Shown in pieces: positions 35,166 through 45,758 of a DNA stretch of 64,000 nt. The translations under genes were made by a program, and so were the position numbers. The notes beneath the pieces were generated by a model. That model had not been told where the DNA came from, did not search any database, and worked only from the letters and a program-made list of their open reading frames with translations. The stretch's first letter is position 1; every line of letters begins with the position of its first letter. Source of the DNA: Limonium bicolor (Eukaryota > Streptophyta > Magnoliopsida > Caryophyllales > Plumbaginaceae); the NCBI GenBank assembly GCA_023374045.1, contig CM041777.1, positions 485,809,594-485,873,593 on the forward strand, given 5' to 3'.

Positions 35166-36480
35166 TAGACAGTGATTGCACCAACTACATGACGGGTCAT
35201 CAATCCTGGTTTTTTGATCTTGATGAAAGCAAGAAGGGTAAGGTTCGACTTGGTGTTAACAGGGCAGTCCAAGTAAACGGGATAGGTACAGTTGAAGTTA
35301 AAACTAGGTCACTGTCTAATGTGCAGTTGTGCCTAATCTAGCTCATAATTTGTTGAGTGTGAGATGGCTTATGGTTTCTGGATATTCACTCTTATTCAAT
35401 GATGGTGCTTGTGTGATTCATGACAAGAAATCTGGTCAAGTTGTCGACATAGTTCCAATTACACAAAATCAAATGTTTCCTCTTGATGTTTCTAAATCTA
35501 TGGGAGCTGCTTTGGTTGCTAAAGAAAAAAACAAGGCTGAACTTTGGCATTCACGTTATGGACATTTACATTTGAATGGTTTACAACTGTTGAACAAGAA
35601 AGAAATGGTAATTGGGCTTCCAAAAATTGATGGTCTTGGTTTCTGTGAAGGATGTGTTTTGGGGAAACATAGTAGAGCTTCTTTGCCAGTAGGGAATCCA
35701 CGTAGAGCTTCTTGCTATCCTGAGTTAATTCATGCTGATGTTTATGGACCGATGAGTGTTGAATCGTTTGGTGAAGCAAATATTTTGTGCTCTTTATTGA
35801 TGATTTCAGTCGTATATGAGTTGGGTGTATTTTTTAGTGATGAAATCAAAAGCTTTTGGATGTTTCAAGATGTTCAAAGCATTGGTGGAGAAACAAAGTG
35901 GCTACTCCATCATGGCTCTTCTTACTGATAGAGGTGGCGAATTTACCTCTAACGAATTTGATGATTTTTTTGAGAAGTTTGGCATTCGCAGGGAGTTGAC
36001 TACGCCACGCCATATACACCAGAGAAAAATGGTGTTGGAAAGAGAAAAAACATAACTATTATTGAAATGGTTAGAAGTCTGATGAAGGTAGCTAATATTC
36101 CCAACCAATTCGGGGCTGAAAGTGTCGCAACAGCAGCGTATTTGATCAATATTTCCCCAACAAAGGTACACATGAATCAAACTCCATATGAGGCTTGGAT
36201 GGGTAGGAAGCCAAGAGTAAGCCACTTACGAATTTTTGGTTGCATTGCTTATGCTTTTTCTACTGATCCACATTGTAAAAAATTGGATAAGAAGTCTGAA
36301 AAATGCATTTTTATTGGCTATAGTTCCATGTCCAAAGCTTATAAGATGATAAATCCTTTGAGTGGAAAAGTAAATATTAGCATGAATGTAAAGTTCAATG
36401 AGAAGGGAAATGGGATCGGAGCAATAACAGTCCTTCAGCTCATGTCCAAATTCTGGTGGATAAATTTGAACCCGCACTTG
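35165..36480 (+). pseudogene. Copia protease remnant and integrase
   Basis: The start 'FIDSDCTNYMTGHQSWF' is the copia protease region with the usual D-S/T-G-like site altered (DSDCTN). The integrase zinc finger is 'LWHSRYGHLHLNGLQLL...CEGCVLGK' (HHCC ligands present). Core pieces follow: 'IHADVYGPMSVESFG' with the first Asp, 'TDRGGEFTSNEFDDFFEKFG' with the second, and 'AYLINISPTKV...TPYEAWMGRKP'. Frame changes occur near 35800, 36000 and 36410. Confidence 0.88.
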
Positions 36481-36639
36481 TAACATTTGATATAGATTGT
36501 GACAGCAAATCAGATGGAACAACTCCCTCAAATAGCAACCAATCTGCACCAGCCAGCTCTCGTTCTACAACATCAAATTCTTCATCAGAGTCACCTCCTT
36601 TAAGATTTCATTCTATGAATGAAATACTTGAGACCTGCA

Positions 36640-38600
36640 TCTTTGCTTTAATTGTTTCTGACCCAATTTTTTTGAGGATGCTGATGTAAATAAGGTTTGG
36701 CAAGATGCATTAATGAAAGAAGAGCTACTTACTATTGCAAAAAAACAATACTTGGGAATTATTGGATCTACCAAAGGGGAAAATGTGATCACTCTCAAGT
36801 GGGTCTACAAAACAAAATACAATCCAGATGGGAGTGTCCAAAAACAAAAAGCAAGGTGGTTACAAAGGGATACTCACAACAACAAGGTGTGGATTATAAG
36901 GAAACATTTTCCCCTATTGCTGGATTTAAAACTGTGAGAATCATATTAGCCTTAGCTGCTCAATTTTGGCTGCCTGTTTATCAATTTGATGTTAAATCAG
37001 CCTTCTTGAATGGTGATTTAGAGGAAGAGGTTTATGTTTAACTGTAACAGCCCAGTATCCCACTGTTGTGATATTGTCCACTTTGACACACAGGCCGCAC
37101 GGTTTTGTTCCTGGGGTTTCCTAGCCCAAAAGGCCTCACAACAAGGAGAGATATCCCCACCTTTATAAGGAGTGGTTTGTTCTCCCCTCCAATCGATGTG
37201 GGAGGTAAACCTTAAGGGTATTACACTCCACTCCCCTTGTGAGCCCAGTGCCCTCGTGGGCCACACCGGCACACCAACCTGGGTCTAGCTCTGATACCAA
37301 TTGTAACAGCCCAGTATCTCACTATTATGATTTTGTCCGTTTTGGCACGCAGGCCGCACAGTTTAGTTCCTAGGGTTTCCAAGCCCCAAAAGGCCTCACA
37401 ACAAGGAGAGGTATCCCCACCCATATAAGGAGTGGTTCGTTCTCCCCTCCAATCAATGTGGGAGGTAAACCTCAAGGGTATTACATTAACAACCTAAAGG
37501 CTTTGTTATTAAAGGCAGTGAAGATAAAGTTTATAGGCTGAAAAAGGCTCTTTATGGGATAAAGCAAGCTCCGCGTTCATGGTACAACAAGATTGTTTCT
37601 TCTTTTGGATGAATGAATTTATAAGAAATGAAAATGAACTTACACTTTATCTCAAGAGGAACGGTAATTATTTTTTTGTGGTCTATCTCTATGTTGATGA
37701 TATAATCTATATAGGGTCATCTAAGTGTTTAATTGATGACTTTAAGTTTATGTGATGAACACCTTTGAGATGACAGACCTCAGCTTGCTGCATTATTTTC
37801 TAGGTCATGAAGTTAAGTAGATCAATGATGGCATCTTTGTATGTCAGAAAAAATATGCTGAAGATCTTTTAAAGAGGTTCAATATGTGCAACAGCGAAGT
37901 GGCAGCCACACCAATGAATGTAAATGAGAAACTATAACATGTATATGAGACTGAAAACATTGATCCAAGACTATATAGAAGTCTGGTTAGAGGTTTAAAT
38001 TATCTCACACACACCAGGCCTGATATTGCCTTTGTAGTTAGCATGGTTTCTAGATTTATGCATAATCCTACAAAGCAACACTTTGGAGCAGCCAAAAGGA
38101 TTCTACGGTATATTGCAAGAACTACAAATTTTGGAATATGGTATTCTAAAGCTGTGAATTTCATATTGAATAACGTCACTAATAGTGATCGGGCTGGTTG
38201 TGTAGATGATAGAAAAAGCACTTCTGGTGATATGTTTAGCTTTGGTTCTGTTGCTGTAACATAGAGTTCAAAGAAGCAAGAAACAGTGGTTTTATCATCC
38301 TTAGAGGCTGAATATATAGCAGCAAGTGCTGCTGCCTGACAAACCTTATGGTTGAGAAAATTTCTTGTTGACTTTCATTTTGAGTAGTCTAAAGCTATTG
38401 ACTTGTTTTGTGAAAACAGATAAGCCATTTCCATGGCTAAAAATCCAATATTTGATGCTCGGACCAAGCATATAGATGTTCAACATCACTTCTTTGGAAG
38501 CTGGTTGCCGATGGAAAAATATCTCTGAAGTTCTGTGGCACAAATCATCAAACTACAGACATTTTCACAAAGACTCTTCCATAACCAAAGCGTGATTTAT
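36640..38600 (+). pseudogene. Copia reverse transcriptase and RNase H, split by a TRIM
   Basis: Before the insertion: 'VITLKWVYKTKYNPDGSV', 'GYSQQQGVDYKETFSPIA', 'VYQFDVKSAFLNGDLEEEVY'. The TRIM cuts here at 37043. Afterwards: '[20 protein letters not shown]' and '[14 protein letters not shown]', the catalytic YVDD at 37690-37701, 'TRPDIAFVVSMVSRFM', and RNase H with 'VVLSSLEAEYIAAS' and 'DARTKHIDVQHHF'. Several stops and frame changes; inactive. Removing the TRIM and one target copy joins the two halves. Confidence 0.9.
37043..37485 (-). mobile_element. TRIM (terminal-repeat retrotransposon in miniature)
   Basis: LTRs of 183 and 184 bases at 37043-37225 and 37302-37485 surround 76 bases. 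Target duplication ttaac is on both sides (37038-37042 and 37486-37490). In the minus orientation the centre holds a primer site (plus agctctgatacca at 37288-37300) and a polypurine tract (minus aaggggagtggag) just before the LTR start TGTAATACCC. It has no coding capacity and is mobilised by other elements' enzymes. No 5S-rRNA-like segment is present, so it is not the Cassandra type. Confidence 0.92.
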
Positions 38601-38633
38601 TCATATCATAATTGGGAGTTTGTAACTTTGAAT

Positions 38634-38643
38634 CAAGGGGTGG
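38634..38643 (+). other. Polypurine tract of the copia element
   Basis: caaggggtgg directly precedes the 3' LTR start tgttaaatg at 38644. Confidence 0.8.
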
Positions 38644-38883
38644 TGTTAAATGACTAATTCAAAGTATTACACGTTTATCAGCAATAGATTATGGGTTTTA
38701 TTTATGGCTTTAAAGTATTTAGTATTAGTAGAATTAGTGTACTTAATGAGGTATTTCAGACATAGAGGTTGTTAGTTTCTGCCATTTTAGGATATGAAGT
38801 TGTAGCTAGTTATCTATTTAAACCTTTTTGTATTTACTGATTTTTGCATAGTGAAATATAAGTCTTCAGTTTTACCCTCTATT
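38644..38883 (+). repeat. 3' LTR of the copia element (main part)
   Basis: Matches 19367-19625. It is cut after ...accctctatt by the CACTA element; the last 9-12 bases, ttaccaaca, lie at 43048-43056. Confidence 0.88.
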
Positions 38884-41800
38884 ACCGACACACAAAAAAA
38901 GTGTCGGTATAACCTCAGATACTATAGGTCTATACAGTCACTTACAGTGTGTGTCGGTAAAGGATTTTGAGCTTTTACTAACACTTATTTTCTTAGTCAG
39001 TAAAGACAGAAGATCTGTACTAACACTTATCTTAACTGTCAGAATAGCCTGTGCATTTATACTAACACAAAACTAAGTGTTAGTATACACATATACTGAC
39101 ACATAAGTTGTGTTGGTAAAAGCCATTTATACAAACATAATCTACCATCATGTAACAGCTATACTAACTCATAATCTTGTGTTTGTAAAACTTTTACTAA
39201 CACAAAAAATAATTTATTCAATTCGTTATTTCCACAATGCCGCACATCTACCTGCGGATGTATACAATATTATTCATAAAAGACTATGAATTCTCAAACA
39301 TTAAATGTAGTAACTTATAAGCTCCAATAACATTGAAAATGTTAAGAGTTTACAATAGTGCAACTTGAACACGAATATTCATCATTATCCTCCAAAAGTA
39401 TCATTGTCAATAACAAGATAAGTTGCATTTCAGTCAAAAGTACAATATTGTTTTTAAACGAGTGAAACATAACACCCTCTTCCTTCATACTTCTTATACT
39501 TCTAAAATAAAATCTTGACTTCATCTAATTTCTTTTACTCAGCACCTGCACATAAAGATAAATAAATAAAAGGTTATCAAAAATAATCTGAGAGTATTCA
39601 TCGGCAGGAAGAAGTATCATTAGTTTGAAATATATTTCTGTAGGCATGGAGGTATTTATTCATCCCAGACAACACCTTAATCAACTGAAACGGTCTCGAG
39701 TTTTCCTTTCATTGAATAGATAAAAAAATGCAGAAATATGCTGCTGCTTAGGTAAAACTACCGCACTGGTCTGCGCAGGTTTTTACAAGTGAGTCAATCA
39801 ACTCGTATCTCTAAGTTACAACACACATAAGGTTTCTCCCAGCACAAAGTAATTTATACACACAGTTAAAGCAGAGTATGACAGTGGGTGATAACCATGG
39901 GAGCAAGTCAAGCCTCGACTAATAACAAATAGAATGTATACCAATTTAGTAAGAGCTGTCTACCCAAGCGGGCAATATCTCAAACATAATGAAATCTTCA
40001 AGCTTCTTATACAGGTTCACAAATTGATCAAGTATCACGTTGCAGTTCTGCTCTTCACAACTAGGCATGATAAACAGCAACTTGTAATTATGAAATCTAC
40101 TATAATATTATGCAGTTCCAACTATAAGCAGCAACAGATTTCTATACTCTCAACAAGCAGTTTTAAGAAGTACCATTAGTATTTCTTTCACTCAATGAAA
40201 GTTGATTTTCAGTAACAGAGTGATTCGTAATGCTAGAGATATCACTTGGAACCTGAAACATATAAATAAATTTCATAAGCTCTTAATCTAACACAACACT
40301 TCACATCAACTTAATTATAGTTCACTATCTGTATAATTCAACACAAAATGACAACAAGAAGAAATAAAAATATGAGAGTATATAAAATGATATTAAGACA
40401 ATATACCAAGAAAGGGAGATCAATAAAATCAATTCAGTTATTATCTTTGCATATGTTCAATTATAATTCATTATATACATTGAGTGGGCATGTACAATGG
40501 GTGGGTCAACATCTTCTCACAAGTATAACACTATTACCTAACTAATCATTGTTATTTGGGTTCACCGTGATAAAGAATAAAATACAATCAAAATAGAGGA
40601 AATGTTTAATTACCTCAAAGATGACTAATCCTACTTTAATTTTTTTTTTCTCGTCTAGATCTCCTCAAGGTGAAACCAACATGAGTGGGTTTACTTTGTA
40701 TCCCTGATGCAAAAATAACCAATAAATTAAATCAATAATAATGGTATTAAAATATTTACAAACAATAACTTACATAAACTCCAGATGACAACCAAAATTT
40801 TATGTCAATGTTTCCCTGTTTTGACATAGAAAATAGGTGAAGAATCAATCAATTAGATATATTAGTTCATACCTTCTATTCATATGATATTAAATGATTA
40901 AAGAGAGGAAATTAATTAGATATATTTGTTCTAGTTGTATGTGGGGGCAAATTAAGAAACATAAATTGGATTTCCTTTCACATTTTACTGACTTGGTTGA
41001 AGAATCAATCAATCATGTTTGGTAAGTTGATCGATCTTCTTTTTGTGGTCATCTGGCCGCCGTTTTATAAATTGATATCTCTTTCTGGTGGTGTTTGATG
41101 TTGTAGTTATGGTTGTGGATAAGAGAGAGTCTTGGATAGGGAAAAAAGTTGGTAGCTAGCTAGCTACCATATATGTATATATATGCAAAATCGTGCTTAA
41201 AAACTACTCATCAATAATTATATGCAAGTAATTATCGTTATCAGACCTATCTATCAATTCCAAATAGATAATGTTTTAACGTGTTATTTGGTAGTAGTAT
41301 TTCATAAATTAAGAGATATTGGAACTCAAAACCTGTCTATCTTTTTCCACCGAATCAAGCTTACATAAAAGAAAGGGATCCACATGATTGATTATTAGCT
41401 ATCAGAGTACTTACCTCTAAAAACTAAGAGTTGGGTATACTATATATGTTATAGAGCTATGAAAATTATATTTGTGATTTGTTAACCAAAACTCAGAAGA
41501 AAGCCCGCGGTACAATAAGTCATTCAGGATCAGTTTGGTACCACCCCAGCATAACACGACAGTGGCGGTGATATCTAGCCTCATGCACAGGAACTAATAA
41601 CTGAGCCATTGAGGGTATCTTCGCCCCTAGATGTACAGGAACAACTATGTCCACAAGTAATCTATTTAGACGTTTCTCAATTAAGCTTTTTGAGATGAAG
41701 CCACAATGTATGTAAAATTCTACCACATAAGATGTTTGTCCAATATCTTTCATTTCAAATTTATTGTGAGAAAGCTTCATCTTAAGTATAATATCAGCAT

Positions 41801-43044
41801 CATGTTCATCAGAAAGGTATGTGGTTTACAAGACTTGAGAGTTGTCAGTATCCTTTTTACTGCTATGGCAACAAATATGACTGTAACACAAAAAATAATA
41901 GGTCAAGAATGTGAGATCTCCACCACCATCACCCAACTAAGATTCCTTCAGGTAGTCATTGCCAACTGTCCAAATAGCATTGTTACTAAAGTTGATATGA
42001 TTAACTTATGCAGCAAGTGCATACCTAATATAACTAGATTAACTCTGTTTCGTTCAAATCTGAAGCAAAATAGCAATAAGCATCCATGTCCAGCATCAAT
42101 AAAAACATCAAACAACTTTTTAAAGCTAGCCTCAAACAACATTAATATAATGACAATGATGGCCGGTAATGGTATTGGTATTTCGTAGAAGAGAGTTGCG
42201 TGGAGGAGTACTAGTAACATATCATTAATTAATCGTCAACCATAAAACTGAATTTTCGACAATTCGAGAGGCCATCAGCACCACAACAGCAAGATACAAA
42301 GTCCAAAAGGGAATCAACCGTAGAAGATCCACACAATGATAAGATACAGATCTTAGCATCCGTAATTGTTGGAATCATTCTCATGTTTACATCAGTTTAG
42401 ATGCAGAGAGCGACTAGAAAATCGACACAGAAAAAAGGGGGAAACGTAGGATTTTTAGATGCAGAGAACGACCGGGGAATCAACACAGAAAAAAGGGTAA
42501 AAAATACAAACCCTAATCTCAAAATTGGGGAAAACGTAGAGAAATATTACCAGATTCAATCCACGCTTGAACTCGCTGGTGATTCAATCCTTCAAACTTC
42601 TTCTATCTCTTGTTTGCTCGTGGTGTAGAAGCGTGCGCCTGAACCAGAGTTGGATACTCAAGCGTCGATTAGAAAGGGAGGTGACTGGCGCTTAGTTGGA
42701 GTTTTGGAGAGTTTTAGACTGAGCGCGATAGATTGGCGCTAGTTTTTTCCGTTTTAGTGACTGATTAGTACTCATCAATATAGATAATTTAGGTACTATA
42801 CTAACTTAAATTTTATAAGTTAGTAAAATAAAGATTTTATGTCAGTAAAAATTAGGTGTTTACTGGCACTTCAATAAATGAGTCAGTAAAGATTAGGTGT
42901 GTACTAACACTTTAATAAATGAGTCAGTAAAGATGAATTAGTTTTTACAGACACATATAATGTGTCAGTAAATTATGCCTATAGAGACACTAAACTATGT
43001 GTTGGTAAAACCGTGTGTTAGTAAATGGCATTTTTTTTGTAGTG
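38884..43044. mobile_element. Non-autonomous CACTA (CMC/EnSpm) element in the copia 3' LTR
   Basis: The right end, read inward on the minus strand, is cactacaaaaaaaatgcc, the classic CACTA terminus. Both sides carry many sub-terminal copies of motifs like ttactaacacat and tcagtaaagatt in both orientations (38940-39210 and 42770-43020). The 3-base target duplication att (38881-38883, 43045-43047) fits the superfamily, and removing the element restores the LTR end. The left end is atypical (accgacacacaaaaaaag). The 4.2-kb length without a transposase makes it non-autonomous; the interior is not assigned apart from one copia-like patch. Confidence 0.85.
39215..42760. other. Interior of the CACTA element
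   Basis: Mostly AT-rich. On the minus strand at 41700-41780 'NKFEMKDIGQTSYVVEF' resembles the copia reverse transcriptase motif 'FEMKDLGEASYVIGI', with possible weak continuation to 41520, so a small copia scrap may be embedded. A 160-codon plus-strand frame at 41706-42188 overlaps it and has no recognisable feature. I see no transposase. Confidence 0.4.
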
Positions 43045-43047
43045 ATT

Positions 43048-43056
43048 TTACCAACA
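43048..43056 (+). repeat. Terminal piece of the copia 3' LTR beyond the CACTA insertion
   Basis: ttaccaaca equals the end of the 5' LTR (19624-19632) and is followed by attga, the copia target duplication. It proves the order: copia first, CACTA later. Confidence 0.85.
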
Positions 43057-43061
43057 ATTGA

Positions 43062-43656
43062 AGCATCAAGGTGTAGCCAGTCTCATCTTCTCTCGCCACA
43101 AAACTAAATGCTATATTGAAGTTTTTGTCGGCTGACATGACTCCGACAAGCTCAACAAGCGGCAACATGTACTTGTTCGTCTTATAAGTGTCGTTAATCA
43201 GCATGACATATGGAAACATTTTGAATATAGTAAGAGAGAACGAGTGTGCGAAGAAAATGTGCCCCAACCTAAAGTTATCCTCTGCAAAACCACATTGTAA
43301 CAAAATTTTCAAAACATTTTACTGTAAAAAGTTGGAAAAATTACTTGGATCTTTCTTCGATCACTAATTATAGCTACGAATATCGAGCAAATGCATGAGA
43401 GATACAACATTAGTATGCCCATCCCTGTATTCCCTTCTGAATTTAGTGACCAGATTACGCACTGAAGTTTTGTCCTCCATGTTGTTAGGGTACATGTCAT
43501 GCAAATGAGCCCATATCTGTCGTGGCGCAACTCCACTGTTGTGCAAGCTCTTTAGGGTTGATTTCTCATCCATACTGAAGTGATGACGCACAAAATAAGA
43601 CTAACGAATACGAGCTAGATTATGGTTATGCGTTGGCTGCATAACAACAACAACCA
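43062..43656 (-). pseudogene. MULE2 transposase relic, middle part
   Basis: The minus strand encodes, in pieces, 'PTHNHNLARIR', TAG, 'SYFVRHHFSMDEKSTLKSL', 'VAPRQIWAHLHD', 'DKTSVRNLVTKFRREY', an intron-like gap, then 'LGHIFFAHSFSLTIFKMFPY' and 'LINDTYKTNKYMLPLVELVG', ending 'REDETGYTLML' at the copia insertion. This parallels MULE1 residue by residue. The catalytic 'LIDST' is LINDT here. The TAG aligns with a Gln codon of MULE1 ('NPQSHF'). Confidence 0.85.
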
Positions 43657-45698
43657 TGTAAACCCCAACCCGAAATCCAATAACCTGGACGGCGATCACT
43701 CCCAAATAAAATACAACTGCAGCGGAAATAAATACAACAATCGGGCGGTATTACAATGCCGTTGGCCACCCTTGTGACCAACAAGGCTAACTCCAAATAC
43801 AATCTCCAAAAGTCACGGTCTGAATATGAATACAATCCAAGATACTAGGAATCAAACTCAAATGTAAAGTACTTAAGTAAAAACAAATATCTAGAAGAAG
43901 ACTCCCATAGCTTGAATCTACCCCACCTACACTCGGGTGGTAATCTTCTCAACTTCAGGTACCTGAAAAATGGGGTGCCCCCAAAGGGGCTCAGCAAACA
44001 ATGCTGGTATGGAAAACGTGCAGCCCATTGTCTACCGGGCCACACCAACTACTTTGTCGAATACATGCAGTTCATTTTTATAAAGCTGTAAACAAACATA
44101 GTAGGATAATAACAAGTATCCATACAAGGACAATAATGTCACATAGAACAAGACTTCAGAAGGTCAAGTTAGCTGAACAGCAACCTTTTAATGATAGTCG
44201 GGTCCACACAATGGGACTGACAGGTATAACTGAATATCTCAAATAGTGAAGGTATAGTGACCTCGTTAAGATTGAAAGGTTGGGAAACTAGTCCCTTAGA
44301 AGAAAACGTAGTTAACTCCAGTACTGAGAAATGTGGGAATCGTACCCTCGAGAGGAATGAAGTCTCCTCTCCACTGAACTGTTGGGAATTGAACCCTCGA
44401 GAGGAATAAAGTCTTCCTCTCCACTGAAGTGTTCCGTCGCGACGTATAACTGAATAGGAGACGACCTGAGACAGGTACGACTCCTGTAGCATGCATGGCC
44501 AGATCCAACTGGGCTCCTCGTTCTCGTAGTGTAGAATTGATAAGTGTCATATAAAGACGTTAAACAAGAACACAATGTGTATTGTCAATTATCACGTTTA
44601 GGATAATGACGTTTGTTATAAAGTGAAGTTAGTGAGAGACTTGAGTACAAGTCCTCGGTATACTGAAACGCAGGTATTTAATCCACTGGTATAGTAGTGT
44701 TTGTATGCGTGGGACATACACGTTGTAGTTAGCATCATTCACGCACATAAAATAATACAACAGTGCACAAGAGTAAACAACATTTTACATTAATTATCTT
44801 GGTCGATATTTCAAACAACAGATAGCACACAAGCCGGTGTAATCCGGTAGAAAACAGGTTGCAAGAATCCCATACCGTTCACCGTAGACTGTACTTGTTT
44901 TAATTCCCGGTCAACGTCTGGTCAAACAAAGTCCTAGAATAGGATTAACTGAGAGGGTTAATTTATGTTACCCTTATATAATAATTTTATTGGATCATTC
45001 AACAAATTTCATATTTGTTATTTCATGTGAGGTTTATTTCTTTTAATTACCTCATGATTTCATGTACAACTTATTTGTTATTCCTTTGATTTATTTATAA
45101 ATCCTTTAATGTACATGTAAGTATTTATTTATTATGTACTATATTTGTTGTTTATTTTGATTGTCTAGGTGACATAACAACTTATAATTTCTTAACTATA
45201 TTATATGTCATACATGGACATAATATCCTTATAGTTTTTATTATTCCTCCTTTAACCATAAATTATAATTATTGGTTACCTTAATTTCCTTATAACTATA
45301 TAAGTCATAGTTTCATCTTCATAATTCCTTTAATCAAAATTCTTCTTCTAATTCCTCCAAATATCCATATAGGACCTATATTTATTTAAATCTAAATTCT
45401 TACCCTTATATTTCGGTTATTTACAAAACAACCACATTAATTCATAAACTTTATTTTTAAATTCTAATCTCATCATAATATAGTTTTAATTCCTTATTTA
45501 ATTAAATTCCAAAACTACCATTAATATTTTGGTATATTACTTTTGGAATATATAACTTTTCACAAATTACCATTTAGACCTTAAATTCTCGGCCTATATA
45601 TATATATTTCCTATAATTACAATTTAACCACAAAATCTTATAATCTTTACATAATGCCTTATAAACTATAGTTTCAATTTTAATTCTCCATAATTGCC

Positions 45699-45758
<60 letters not shown>

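Larger units (their letters stand above)
19367..43056 (+). mobile_element. Decayed Ty1/copia retrotransposon containing three younger insertions
   Basis: LTRs lie at 19367-19632 and 38644-43056 (the latter split). The target duplication attga is present on both sides (19362-19366 and 43057-43061). The coding order is gag, zinc knuckle, integrase, reverse transcriptase, RNase H, all plus strand and full of stops. Inserted within it are the LARD-like element (20275-34668, in gag), a TRIM (37043-37485, in the reverse transcriptase) and a CACTA element (38884-43044, in the 3' LTR). Without these the element would be about 4.7 kb, normal for copia. Confidence 0.92.

Noticed and set aside
37043..37485. 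Cassandra-type TRIM with a 5S rRNA promoter
   Set aside because: No 5S rRNA-like segment is visible in the LTRs; it is an ordinary TRIM.
41706..42188. 160-codon plus-strand frame in the CACTA element
   Set aside because: No recognisable domain, AT-rich codon content, and it overlaps a minus-strand copia-like scrap.
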